Shown here: piece by piece, positions 17,163 to 26,808 of the stretch | Layout: each line of letters begins with the position of its first letter | Numbering within the stretch: the stretch's first letter is position 1 | Source of the DNA: Lachnospiraceae bacterium | GTDB lineage: Bacteria; Bacillota; Clostridia; Lachnospirales; Lachnospiraceae | DNA length: 64,000 nucleotides | Reading direction: 5' to 3' | Assembly (NCBI GenBank): GCA_900759665.1 | Contig: CAAEWE010000059.1 | Span: 62,001 to 126,000, forward strand | The notes under the pieces: model-generated | Seen by the model: only the letters and a program-made list of their open reading frames with translations | Databases searched by the model: none | What the model was told of the DNA's origin: nothing | Position numbers and translations under genes: made by a program

Positions 17163-19445
17163 TTACAGATACCTTTCCTCAAACTCCTCCACCGGGATCG
17201 GCTTTGAAAAATAATACCCCTGATAAACTCCACAGCCCATCTGAGTAAGCTTCGCAACCTGCTCCTTTGTCTCAACCCCCTCTGTCACCACAGAAAGACC
17301 AAGAGTTTTACTGAGAGCTATGATCATATTTACGATAGACATGCTTTTTTTCAGATTCTCCGGTTTCGTTGTCCTCAAAAATCCCATATCTATTTTAAGG
17401 ACATCCACATCCATATCCTTTAATGTATTGAAAGAAGAATAACCGCTTCCAAAATCATCGATCTCCACCTGAAAACCATATTTCCGGAACTGCTCGATCC
17501 TTTCCAGCTCTCCGGCGGTTCCTGACATGATCGCCGTTTCCGTGATCTCCAGCTTTAATGACGACGGCATGATCCGGTATTTTTCTACAAGAGCTGTAAT
17601 GGTTTTGTATACATCCATATAATAAAAATCCTTCGTGGAAATATTGACGGATATGTATAAATCGTTGTGTCCCTCCTTCTGCCACTGGGCAAGCTTTTGT
17701 ACCGCAAGCTCCCAGATAAACCGGTCAAGCCGGTAGATCAGTCCTGTTTTTTCAAAGACTCCGATAAAATCTCCCGGAAAGATCAATCCACGCTTCGGAT
17801 GCTGCCATCTTACCAGAGCCTCTGCCCCAAGCATCCTGCCATCCGGTGTCATCTGGGGCTGTAAATACATACAGAACTGTTTCTCCTCAAGAGCCTGGTC
17901 AAATTCCCCCACAAGCTGTTTTTCCAGAATCGTATCATTTAACAAGGTATCGTTATAATATGCGATGGATCTGGCATAATTTTCGTTCAAAGTCTTGATC
18001 GCAAGATTTGCCTTATCACACATAATGGAAATATCTTCATGAATATCCTCAATTTCATAAACACCAATATATATATGAAGGTGATACAGATCATTATTAA
18101 ATGCACGCCCCATTTCCTGTATGCCATCCATAAAAGCCTGCTCCCGGAATCTTGCCTTCGGCATGCATACAGCAAATTTATCGCCACCGATCCTGCCGTA
18201 AATAATGCCATCCTGACATCCTTTTTTCAAAAGCTCTGCCTCCATCTTCAAGACTTCATTTCCTTTTTCCATGCCAAAAAGATCATTGACCAGCTTAAAG
18301 TCCTTAATGTTGGAGCTAAGCAGCAGCCACTCCTCCTGAGGTGCAGCCTTTAACATTTCTGCAGCTTTTATTGCAAAATGATTTTTATTATATAATCCTG
18401 TCAATGTATCGTGTGTTGCAAGATATCTTTCTTTTTCCAGAGCCAGATGTTTTTCCGTATTATCGATCAGATTCAAAAAAAATCCGATGTATTCTTTCTT
18501 TCGATCAAACAATTTCCGATACTCAATATCAAAATAATGGATCTGATCATCTATAAGCTTCTGATCACTCCATTCCAAAAAGTCCGAATCTGTAATGTCA
18601 TTCTCCTCAAGCCATGCTTTTGCATACTCAGAAATATTCTGAAGACTGTCACCCGGAGTATGAAACATTTTTGTCGCACGATCATTCGCATAAACACATT
18701 CATTATTAATATCAAAACAGATCACCATGTTATTCATTTCCGTCACTACGATGGACAATGTCTGATTGATCAGCTCCCTCGGAGAACGGTACAATGACAA
18801 GTAACAGATCAGGATCGCGGCAAACACAAAAAACGGAAGAGATACATCTACCGGGGACTCCGAAATATTACATATAAAGTTCAGAATAACGATCACACAG
18901 ATCACCGCCAGGATCGGAATATATTTTTTACGGTAAAATCTTGGTATCTGCAGTATTTTGGTCAAAAAAGATGCAATAATGCAAAACACCAGACAATATG
19001 TAAATACAAAATGAAGATAATAAAAAACAGTTTTATCTCCGATGTGATACATCTGAACACTGATATAGCTTTGTGTTTCAAAGTTAAATGCATGATGATA
19101 AAACGTATTTAAAAACATGGATATCCCATCCAGATATGCCAGTAGAAAACTTCCGTTCCGGACGAGGGAAACCTCCTCAAACACCTTCGTATACTGCTGG
19201 GAATACTGTAATATGTATATCAAAACCATGTCAAAAGAAAACAGATATAATGCTTCCGTAAGATAAGCAAATGTTTCATGGTGGGAAAACACAAATAATC
19301 CGTTACTTAAAATCGTGATACTGGCAAAAATAAGGCATTTTACAATGGAGTCTGCCACATCGCTCTTTACTTTACCGGCATATCTTATGCAGATCAGTAT
19401 AGGTATGATCAACAGCAGTAGCAATGTCATATATAGTTCATTCAT
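17163..19445 (-). CDS. Membrane GGDEF-EAL protein (c-di-GMP phosphodiesterase, with 7TM sensor and PAS domain)
   Basis: A 760-residue protein. Six to seven hydrophobic segments in residues 1-225 resemble a histidine-kinase-type 7TM sensor, followed by a PAS-like region, a GGDEF domain and an EAL domain. The cyclase motif reads GGDKF instead of GGDEF, so cyclase activity is doubtful. The EAL domain keeps EALVRWQHP, ITETAIM, DDFGSGYSS, VLKIDMGF and TEGVET, so c-di-GMP hydrolysis is expected. The start is the ATG at 19445 with GGAGG 9 nt upstream; an upstream in-frame ATG at 19505 lacks a site. It is the last gene of the run starting at the response regulator. Confidence 0.87.
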   Translation of the reverse strand: MNELYMTLLLLLIIPILICIRYAGKVKSDVADSIVKCLIFASITILSNGLFVFSHHETFAYLTEALYLFSFDMVLIYILQYSQQYTKVFEEVSLVRNGSFLLAYLDGISMFLNTFYHHAFNFETQSYISVQMYHIGDKTVFYYLHFVFTYCLVFCIIASFLTKILQIPRFYRKKYIPILAVICVIVILNFICNISESPVDVSLPFFVFAAILICYLSLYRSPRELINQTLSIVVTEMNNMVICFDINNECVYANDRATKMFHTPGDSLQNISEYAKAWLEENDITDSDFLEWSDQKLIDDQIHYFDIEYRKLFDRKKEYIGFFLNLIDNTEKHLALEKERYLATHDTLTGLYNKNHFAIKAAEMLKAAPQEEWLLLSSNIKDFKLVNDLFGMEKGNEVLKMEAELLKKGCQDGIIYGRIGGDKFAVCMPKARFREQAFMDGIQEMGRAFNNDLYHLHIYIGVYEIEDIHEDISIMCDKANLAIKTLNENYARSIAYYNDTLLNDTILEKQLVGEFDQALEEKQFCMYLQPQMTPDGRMLGAEALVRWQHPKRGLIFPGDFIGVFEKTGLIYRLDRFIWELAVQKLAQWQKEGHNDLYISVNISTKDFYYMDVYKTITALVEKYRIMPSSLKLEITETAIMSGTAGELERIEQFRKYGFQVEIDDFGSGYSSFNTLKDMDVDVLKIDMGFLRTTKPENLKKSMSIVNMIIALSKTLGLSVVTEGVETKEQVAKLTQMGCGVYQGYYFSKPIPVEEFEERYL

Positions 19446-19513
19446 ATAGATACCAACCTCCATTTCTATATAAGCACTAAATACATTATACATTGAAATA
19501 TGCACTTGTCAAA

Positions 19514-20347
19514 CTAATAAAACATTTTATTCTTTAGTTGCCTCAGCGATAAAGAGATAAGTATTACCTCAGCTGCAATCAGATACAGATACGAAAATAA
19601 CAGTGGAACAGAAAACTGTTTATACACATATTTGTTATGTAATGCAAGTACCGCGTGGCAAAAAGGAGAAATCCACATCACTCCCATATGATGCTCATTA
19701 AAAATAAGCACAAATAATATCAATAATATGTTTAAAATGATTCCAATTAATTTTTTATTCCAAATGGAAAAGAAAAGAATGATTGTTCCCATGAAGGTCA
19801 GACACAACACCAGCAGCAGGATACTGTGAAACAATGACTGATACGGTGAATAATATTTAAATACCTGTTGGTCTATGAACCGGTTATTATCCGATAAAAA
19901 CGCTTCATAATCCGTTTTGTAAAACACAGTAAAATTGCTCCAGATATTGCCTATATAACAGTATTTGGAACAACTGACAATACTGCCGGCAAACAGAAGA
20001 AATATATATGTGACAGCACATACCAGAATCTGCATAATTTCACCCAAAAGCCAGTTTCTTTTCCCGGTTCTGTATATAAACAGGATCTGTCCGCTATTCA
20101 GTCTCGGAACATCTGCCAATATAAAAATAAATCCGACCAGAAAAATAATCAGGTAATACCAGTGATTTACGCACATAATAAAACCTTCAAAAACGCCTAA
20201 CGGCTGTCCCACCTGTAATGCATGGTTTACCATCCGGCGTACTCCGTTGTCAATAATAAACCCAATGATCAATAACAAAACGATGATTTTTTTATCCGTG
20301 AATGTTTCCTGGAGTCCGGCACGAAGTACAAGAATTATTTTTTTCAA
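19514..20347 (-). CDS. Permease-like integral membrane protein (ABC-2-like), second of pair
   Basis: About 277 residues with six predicted membrane segments (for example LLLIIGFIID, WYYLIIFLVGFIFILADV, ILVCAVTYIFLLFAG, SILLLVLCLTFMGTIILFF and a long hydrophobic stretch near residue 210). GQILFIYRTGKRNWLLGEI resembles the juxtamembrane segment of ABC-2 type permeases. The start is set at TTG 20347 because GAGGAGG lies 8 nt upstream; in-frame starts further upstream overlap the preceding gene. No ATP-binding subunit is nearby. Specific function is not recognised. Confidence 0.6.
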   Translation of the reverse strand: MKKIILVLRAGLQETFTDKKIIVLLLIIGFIIDNGVRRMVNHALQVGQPLGVFEGFIMCVNHWYYLIIFLVGFIFILADVPRLNSGQILFIYRTGKRNWLLGEIMQILVCAVTYIFLLFAGSIVSCSKYCYIGNIWSNFTVFYKTDYEAFLSDNNRFIDQQVFKYYSPYQSLFHSILLLVLCLTFMGTIILFFSIWNKKLIGIILNILLILFVLIFNEHHMGVMWISPFCHAVLALHNKYVYKQFSVPLLFSYLYLIAAEVILISLSLRQLKNKMFY

Positions 20348-20375
20348 AATATCCCTCCTCAAATGATCCCTTGTT

Positions 20376-21275
20376 TTATCCTTCACTGATATCAAATTGC
20401 TGCCGTGATAAATAAATCGTTAAAAAGAAATTGAATGCACAAAACAGAACTGCCACTAATACAGCCACATACTCCCTGTTTTGATAAAATCCACTGCTCC
20501 CGGCAAAATGAAGAAAAACAGGGTTTAATATATCTGCTGCCGTACCAGCCGCTGCCACACCTTCTATCACATATTTTCTAAGGAATTCTTCTACGATCCT
20601 GCTTTGCACATAACAGAGAAAAATACTTCCTCCGAAAGCGGTATATTTGTCTTTGCAGCAGACAGCCATGAAATAACAGAAAGAACTACACATTACAGAA
20701 TAAATGCAGAAATACACAATACCTTTTATTAACTTGCAGATAATAAGAAGCAGCGAAATATCTTTACTGTTTTGTATCATCTTTCCGGAAAAAATAAAAT
20801 AAATGATCTGAAAAGAATCCTCTGAAACCGGCACATTATCATAAAATATGATCAACGTAATGTAATATAAACATATGGACACAACGGAAATCACAATAGA
20901 ACTGACAATATTGGATAATATTTTCGCGATATCATAGTTTTTCAAAGAACCACGACAAAGGATAAACCGTTTGTTGCCTGTCCTTATCTCTTCCAGATAG
21001 ATCATCGTTCCCGGCAGGCCGCATATTACAGGCATTAAGATCGGCAGATACGTATTATCACTCCACATGGCATTCATTCTGACCAAAAAGGAAGAATCAC
21101 TGCACATCTTCCAATTGCCGTGAAACTTACTCCATATTGCACCGATAATCGTTGTCGACGTGTCATCCAAAAGAACGTGGCCACTGTCCCCGAATAAAAA
21201 AGTAACATACAAAAGTAGAATCGAAATAAACAGATAAACATTGATGATGTTTTTTTTCAGTTCTGATCTTATCAT
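20376..21275 (-). CDS. Permease-like integral membrane protein (ABC-2-like), first of pair
   Basis: A 300-residue membrane protein with about six hydrophobic segments. The first is an N-terminal anchor (INVYLFISILLLYVTFLFG), followed by an outside loop with a conserved-looking MWSDNTYLPILMPVICG. YLEEIRTGNKRFILCRGS matches the same position in the next gene (RTGKRNW), so the two are distant paralogues. The ATG at 21275 follows AAGGGAG; an earlier in-frame ATG at 21299 lacks a site. It lies between the lipoprotein and the second permease with tight spacing, so they probably act as a complex. The transported substrate is unknown. Confidence 0.6.
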   Translation of the reverse strand: MIRSELKKNIINVYLFISILLLYVTFLFGDSGHVLLDDTSTTIIGAIWSKFHGNWKMCSDSSFLVRMNAMWSDNTYLPILMPVICGLPGTMIYLEEIRTGNKRFILCRGSLKNYDIAKILSNIVSSIVISVVSICLYYITLIIFYDNVPVSEDSFQIIYFIFSGKMIQNSKDISLLLIICKLIKGIVYFCIYSVMCSSFCYFMAVCCKDKYTAFGGSIFLCYVQSRIVEEFLRKYVIEGVAAAGTAADILNPVFLHFAGSSGFYQNREYVAVLVAVLFCAFNFFLTIYLSRQQFDISEG

Positions 21276-21306
21276 AGCCGTCTCCCTTGTTAATCCCATT
21301 TAACAT

Positions 21307-22515
21307 CTAATAAGTCCCCGTACTCTCATAATAATACAGCGTTCCATCTAAGGCATCAACTACAACACTCGTTCCATGATGATCTCTTGTCATCGTATCG
21401 GATACCGTACCACTGCCGTTTGACATAAATAACCATACCGGACGTAAATAGGTTGTTTCATTTACCTGTTGGTAGACATCCTGTTGATTGTCCTTTGCCA
21501 GCTTATTATCTTGTACTAACAAATAAACCAGACCACAATCCTGAAAGCGAAAACCATCTATATGGGCAATTTTCTTATTGATTAACTGCAAAGCCCAGAC
21601 CGGTGATATGATCTTTTCTTTTTCGTTCTCTGTCTCGATATCCAGAAGCTCCCTACAGCTATTTACATAATCCAGAGAATGCTTATGCCGCATAACAGCA
21701 AGCATATGTATTCCACAATGTACTTTATTATAACTTCTCCCCTCCGAAATGCCAAAATCGGAACTGGTATCAATAGATATTCCTTTATATACCCTTCCAA
21801 TCGCCATATTGTAATCATAACATCCGGTTTTCGTGTTCTTCATGACATATAAATGCTGAACTTTATATCGAAATTTCCCTTTTTCCAGCTTAGAGACATT
21901 TTTATTAAATAAATCTTCTGTATAAGAAACTGCCTTGGGCACAGATATTTTCCCATCTTCTAGTTGATACACGTCTTTGTCCGAAGCAGTGTCCCCCCAT
22001 TCAAAATCAATTTCTTTAACACAGGATTTTGCTGTCTGTCCGGTATCATTCAACGAATCACCACTAAAAAAGCCATCCGAATCATAAGAATACAGGAACC
22101 CTGTTTTCTTGTCCTGTTTTTGTCCGCCATAATATGTATGATCTTTTTTACTGGAAAACGTCATTTCTTTTATTGATGTCCAGTCTGTTTTTTTATAATC
22201 GTTCCACATATTTTTTATGACTATTTTCAAATCATTCTTTTGGTTCGGATGCCATGGAGTAAGCTTTCCCTCAAATATCTTTTGAACATCCGGCATGGAT
22301 ATATGTTCCGGTAAAGGTACGCCACCCACACTTTTTCCTTCCAACGCATGAACCTGGATTTTTGCTTCTTCCATGGATACATATTTAGAGGACGACGCCT
22401 TGATTTCCTGTTTTAAATTCTCCTTTTCCTCCCGTTCCGGTGCATTTTCACAACCGGTGATCATAAATATGCAACATAGAAGTGTACAATATATTCCTAT
22501 TTTTCTGTGAAACAT
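21307..22515 (-). CDS. Uncharacterised lipoprotein of the kinase-permease locus
   Basis: A 402-residue lipoprotein with a signal peptide (FHRKIGIYCTLLCCIFM) and lipobox ITGC, so Cys is lipidated and the rest faces outward. The mature part has no motif I can assign; GFRFQDCGLVYLLVQDNK and SVVVDALDGTLYYYES near the C-terminus have the look of YycI/YycH- or PepSY-like beta folds seen in kinase-associated proteins, but this is a guess. The ATG at 22515 has AAAGGAG 8 nt upstream; an in-frame GTG at 22533 overlaps that site. It sits between the histidine kinase and two permease-like genes. Confidence 0.62.
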   Translation of the reverse strand: MFHRKIGIYCTLLCCIFMITGCENAPEREEKENLKQEIKASSSKYVSMEEAKIQVHALEGKSVGGVPLPEHISMPDVQKIFEGKLTPWHPNQKNDLKIVIKNMWNDYKKTDWTSIKEMTFSSKKDHTYYGGQKQDKKTGFLYSYDSDGFFSGDSLNDTGQTAKSCVKEIDFEWGDTASDKDVYQLEDGKISVPKAVSYTEDLFNKNVSKLEKGKFRYKVQHLYVMKNTKTGCYDYNMAIGRVYKGISIDTSSDFGISEGRSYNKVHCGIHMLAVMRHKHSLDYVNSCRELLDIETENEKEKIISPVWALQLINKKIAHIDGFRFQDCGLVYLLVQDNKLAKDNQQDVYQQVNETTYLRPVWLFMSNGSGTVSDTMTRDHHGTSVVVDALDGTLYYYESTGTY

Positions 22516-22565
22516 CCGCACATCTCCTTTCACACTCTGTTACAGGCTGTTTATGATAACTGTTT

Positions 22566-22614
22566 GTAACGCAGACTTCACACATATCACATGTGTCTGC
22601 GAAGTTTGCGTTAC
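22566..22614 (-). other. Intergenic stem-loop between kinase and lipoprotein genes
   Basis: Inverted repeat with outer arms GTAACGCA and TGCGTTAC and inner ACTTC/GAAGT and ACACA/TGTGT segments. There is no U-tract after it, so it is more likely an mRNA processing or stability element that uncouples the kinase and lipoprotein messages than a terminator. Confidence 0.55.
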
Positions 22615-22632
22615 CAGATAAAACTTCCGTTC

Positions 22633-25600
22633 TTATTCCTCTACCGGAAAGGATACCGTTACATGGAACAGATCCCCGTCCAGGCGTATTTCAAATTTTC
22701 CACCCATGTGTTCCGTCAGATTATTGGCAATATAAAGCCCCAGACCGCTTCCTTCCGTTGTACGGGACGCATCCCCTCTGACAAAACGTTCCATCAGCTC
22801 ATCCGGATTGATGTTTAGCTGTTCTCTCGATATATTTTTGATAGAGAATTCCGCCATATTCTGGCCGGTAATACTGTCCGTTTTTTCGGATAGTGCCACA
22901 TATACTCTTGTTCCCTCCAGTGCATATTTCGCGACATTCCCATACAGGTTTTCCAGTATCCGGAATACCCTTCTTCCATCTCCCTGGAAACGAACCGCCT
23001 CATCGGATATATCCGACACCAGGGACAGTCCCGCCTGTGCAAACTTTTCTTCAAATTCTCCGTTCGTCTGATTGACCAGTTCCCCGAAATTTAATGTCGT
23101 GATCTGTAGCTCTATAGTTCCGGAGGAAGCCTTCGATGCCTCCACCAGATCCTCGATCAGCCCCTTCAGCCGCATGGATTTGCGGTCAAGAATATCCAGA
23201 TATTCCTGTACCCTCTCATTCTCGAAATGTTCTCTCTTGAGCAGATCCACATAATTGATCACGGAAGTCAGTGGTGTCTTGATATCATGGGATACATTCG
23301 TGATCAGCTCTGTTTTCATACGTTCACTTCGTATGGACTCCTCCACAGCACTTTCCAGTCCCTGCCGGATATGATTGATCGTGTCCGCCAGCTCTTTTTG
23401 CTCTTTAGAGGCTTTATCCGGCAGTTCGATCTGATACGAAATTTCCCCTTGTGCGATCCTTACCGCACCATCCCGTATCTTCTCGTCAGCAATCGCATTT
23501 CTCATTGCCAGCAGAAGTGCTCCCTCTCCGACAATCAAAAGCAATGGAAGACCGATCACACAGACTGTAATTGTCACACCATAGCCAACACCATAAGAAT
23601 AATTAACCACTACATTCCAGCAGATGATCCACATCACAAACCACATTACGGCAAAGGCGATCACAGCGACTCCATATCTGACAAATGCTCTCGTATCCTT
23701 ATATTTTTGAATAAATACTTTCAGCTTTGCCCCGGCGAGCTTTCCGCCCGTTTTTCCCTTTCGGAAACACCAGCGGATCATGCTGTTCTCTGTCAGCCTT
23801 TTCTGGCAGATTCTTTGTACGATCCCCAATAGGAGAATCATGACAGCCAGTGCCATTGCAGCGATCAGAATTGCATTGGCAATCCTGGTTATGCTTATAT
23901 TACCGATATTGACACGATCCATCGTCTGCTCCCAGTCCGAAATCTGGTACAGATCATACACAACACCATTCAGCAGATACACCCCTGCCAGTGCTGTCGC
24001 TGCCAGCAGTTCGGACGGTATCCTCTGTATCCGTCTTGCTTTACTTCTCGTTTTTCCGCTGGTCACTGCCAGTCCAAAAAAGGCGATCAACAGGCAGAAC
24101 AGACTGATTCCAAATATCACAATACTGCGGCCTGCCATATTTTTTGCCTGCATATACTGTTTCCGTTCATTCTGGTAAGTCTGATACAGAGAAGCCATCC
24201 CACTTGTCTTGCCCGGAGAAGTAACATCCAGTGCAGGATATCCCACAGCCACATAGGCATTCTGCCGGGAATCTGTCAGCTTCTGAAGGAATTTCTTAAG
24301 ATCTCCGGAATTGTCAAAGTCTTCCCAGAACCAGTTACTCTGGTACACCTCTCCTCTTGCATCATAAATCGCATATTCATAAGCTGGTTTTTTATCATCA
24401 ATCGCACCCCGTTCCAGATTTGCCACATATGCTATCCATTTTTCATCGCTGCTGACCAGACTCTTTCCTCCAACCGTTACATCATACAGGAAATCTGACT
24501 TCTGTAAAAATTTCTCCAGTCCTTTTCCAAAACTGATCATAAATTGTGCCAGATCTGCTGCCATAGCTTCGCTGCATAAAGCCTCTCCCTTCTTCCATGG
24601 AGTACTTATGGAATTTTCCATAAGCGCCTGTCCCTTCTTTTTGAGTTCTCCTGTATATTCCTCCAAACTTTTATCGTATACGTAATATTCATAATCATCC
24701 GTGACATCGCTATAGTAGGCCTCGGGATCTTTTAGAAAATTCTTCAGGGTAAAATCCGATTTTCCATCATTATAATACAGTTTGTCATCCTCGTGAAGCC
24801 GGAGAGCTTTTGAATTATCCTGATCATCCATTGCATCATAGATATACACAACAGAACTGTCTTCCACCGTTCTGGAATTACTTTCGATATTATACATCTG
24901 GGTAATACAGTGAGCTTTCCGGTAATCTTTCATTACATAATCATAATAATCACTATATTGGGTACCATCCTCCGCAGTTCCCTCAAAATCATTTTCCGCA
25001 GCCAGTGCCATCTGGTACGTCAGCCATCCGTTTGCATAACTGGAATACGCCTGTCCAAGCCATTTTGCATATATCGAATGAAGCGGTATCTTCTGTGTCG
25101 TTTTTATCATATCTACCAACGCTGTTTCTGCTCTTTGACTATCCCCCTGCAGCCCCGGCAGTAATGTTTCCTGGCCCTCGTAACGCTTGGTCGTCGGTGT
25201 ATCCCGCTCCTGTTTTTCCGCCTTTTTCCACTCCTTTGCAGAATATTTCTGCCCGGATGCCACCGTATCATAAAGGGTACTGTTCTGCCAGTCTCCGGTT
25301 GCAAAATAGACATTCTTCAAGGTAAACAGCTGCGATGCCTTTTTTCTGATGCTCACTTGATCCTGACTATATTTCTCAAAGCTATTTATATAATTATTAA
25401 AATATCCATCATAATCGTAATTATGACCTTTCCATCCTGCCACTTCCTTTAAAGTAACCGTCTTCTCCCCTGTGCCGGCTCCTGTCTGCAAAAATGGCAT
25501 ATCTTCAATTTTGCCTTTATAAAAGGAGCCATCCCCGCTTCCCATCCTGCGGATTTCCAAATATAGTTCCAAAGCCTGCAGATAACTATCCGTCAGCTTC

Positions 25601-25830
25601 TGAAACTCCAGACTTTCCTCCATCTTTCCGCTCTCGGAAACATTGCTTTCCCGGGTCAGACGGTTCATGACCGACTTTCCTCCAAGATAACTTATCCCGG
25701 AAAGGGACGCTGTCACCGTTGCTGCCGTCAGAACCATTCCAAGAAAGATACGGACAAATTTTCTTTTCTTTGTTTTCCCCTTTTTTTGTTTCTCTTCTTT
25801 GTTTCCCTTTATCTCCTTATTTTGGCTCAT
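22633..25830 (-). CDS. Very large membrane sensor histidine kinase
   Basis: A 1065-residue kinase. A basic cytoplasmic N-terminus is followed by one membrane segment (residues about 27-47), a large outside domain of some 520 residues, then five further hydrophobic segments (residues about 575-800) and the kinase core. The HisKA box NVSHDIKTPLTSVINYV near residue 845 has the phospho-His, and the HATPase keeps the N box (ENLYGNVAKYA), DELMERFVRGDAS and GSGLGLYIANNL. The outside domain has no motif I recognise and is much larger than in ordinary OmpR-type partners. It follows its response regulator by 23 bp. Confidence 0.9.
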   Translation of the reverse strand: MSQNKEIKGNKEEKQKKGKTKKRKFVRIFLGMVLTAATVTASLSGISYLGGKSVMNRLTRESNVSESGKMEESLEFQKLTDSYLQALELYLEIRRMGSGDGSFYKGKIEDMPFLQTGAGTGEKTVTLKEVAGWKGHNYDYDGYFNNYINSFEKYSQDQVSIRKKASQLFTLKNVYFATGDWQNSTLYDTVASGQKYSAKEWKKAEKQERDTPTTKRYEGQETLLPGLQGDSQRAETALVDMIKTTQKIPLHSIYAKWLGQAYSSYANGWLTYQMALAAENDFEGTAEDGTQYSDYYDYVMKDYRKAHCITQMYNIESNSRTVEDSSVVYIYDAMDDQDNSKALRLHEDDKLYYNDGKSDFTLKNFLKDPEAYYSDVTDDYEYYVYDKSLEEYTGELKKKGQALMENSISTPWKKGEALCSEAMAADLAQFMISFGKGLEKFLQKSDFLYDVTVGGKSLVSSDEKWIAYVANLERGAIDDKKPAYEYAIYDARGEVYQSNWFWEDFDNSGDLKKFLQKLTDSRQNAYVAVGYPALDVTSPGKTSGMASLYQTYQNERKQYMQAKNMAGRSIVIFGISLFCLLIAFFGLAVTSGKTRSKARRIQRIPSELLAATALAGVYLLNGVVYDLYQISDWEQTMDRVNIGNISITRIANAILIAAMALAVMILLLGIVQRICQKRLTENSMIRWCFRKGKTGGKLAGAKLKVFIQKYKDTRAFVRYGVAVIAFAVMWFVMWIICWNVVVNYSYGVGYGVTITVCVIGLPLLLIVGEGALLLAMRNAIADEKIRDGAVRIAQGEISYQIELPDKASKEQKELADTINHIRQGLESAVEESIRSERMKTELITNVSHDIKTPLTSVINYVDLLKREHFENERVQEYLDILDRKSMRLKGLIEDLVEASKASSGTIELQITTLNFGELVNQTNGEFEEKFAQAGLSLVSDISDEAVRFQGDGRRVFRILENLYGNVAKYALEGTRVYVALSEKTDSITGQNMAEFSIKNISREQLNINPDELMERFVRGDASRTTEGSGLGLYIANNLTEHMGGKFEIRLDGDLFHVTVSFPVEE

Positions 25831-25853
25831 CGTTCAAATCCCCCTTGTCTGAT

Positions 25854-26546
25854 CTACTGATTTTCCAACTTATAACCAACGCCCCACACAACCTTCAGAT
25901 ATCTTGGCTCTTTGGGATTGATCTCGATCTTTTCCCGGATATGACGGATATGTACTGCCACTGTATTTTCTGCAGCATAACCATTTTCATTCCAGATGCT
26001 CTCGTAAATCTGTCTGCTGGAAAAGACCTTTCCCGGATGTTTCATCATCAGCAGCAGGATATTGTACTCCAGAGGCGTCATCTTAATCAACCGGCCATCC
26101 ATATACACCTGCTTGCGGTCATCATCCATTTCCAGTCCACCGAGACGATATGTTATTCCCCCTGACGGCACCTCCCCGCTCATCATATCATAACGTCTCA
26201 GCTGGGACTTTACTCTGGCCACAAGCTCCAGCGGATTAAACGGCTTCGTCACGTAATCATCCGCTCCGATATTCAGCCCCAGAATCTTGTCTGCATCCTC
26301 TGATTTGGCAGAGATGATAATAACCGGCACCTTACTTTCCTCCCGGATCTTCATAGTAGCATGGATTCCATCCAGCCTTGGCATCATCACATCGATCACC
26401 AGCAGATCAATCTGATTCTGACGGATCTGCTGCAGTGCCTGCATCCCGTCATAAGCCGTGAGTACCTCATACCCCTCCTGCTCCAGATAGATCTGAATTG
26501 CCTCCACGATTTCCTTATCATCATCACATACCAGTATAGTCTGCAT
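25854..26546 (-). CDS. OmpR/PhoB-family response regulator
   Basis: A 230-residue two-component regulator. The receiver domain has the acidic pocket CDDDKE, the phospho-acceptor Asp52 in VIDVMMPRLDG and the switch Lys in VTKPFNPLEL. The C-terminal winged helix has LTPLEYNILLLMM-type sequence and ENTVAVHIRHIREKIE. It is encoded first, followed by the sensor kinase. Targets are not known; control of the lipoprotein/permease genes downstream is a reasonable inference. Confidence 0.95.
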   Translation of the reverse strand: MQTILVCDDDKEIVEAIQIYLEQEGYEVLTAYDGMQALQQIRQNQIDLLVIDVMMPRLDGIHATMKIREESKVPVIIISAKSEDADKILGLNIGADDYVTKPFNPLELVARVKSQLRRYDMMSGEVPSGGITYRLGGLEMDDDRKQVYMDGRLIKMTPLEYNILLLMMKHPGKVFSSRQIYESIWNENGYAAENTVAVHIRHIREKIEINPKEPRYLKVVWGVGYKLENQ

Positions 26547-26669
26547 TATTGTCCTCTTTTCCGTACTCTGTCGTACCTTGCTGCTTTACATTTCCTATCA
26601 TAAACTACATTTTTTAAGACAAGCGAATGAAATTCTTAAGATTTCTTTAAGTTTATCACAGAATGGATA

Positions 26670-26712
26670 AAGAAAAAAGAGACCACCGTATTGCCCGTTA
26701 CGGTGGCCTCTC
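26670..26712 (-). terminator. Intrinsic terminator of amt
   Basis: Near-perfect 13-bp stem (26678-26690 with 26699-26711) with GAGGCCACCG on the minus strand, followed by CTCTTTTTTC. It isolates the ammonium transporter gene from the response regulator operon. Confidence 0.9.
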
Positions 26713-26808
26713 TAATCAGGGTTTCCGCGAAACTCCCGACCGGAACCTCTATGAAGTTCCATATTCACACACAATCAAATTTAAAGGAAAACACTATGAT
26801 TTTGCACT

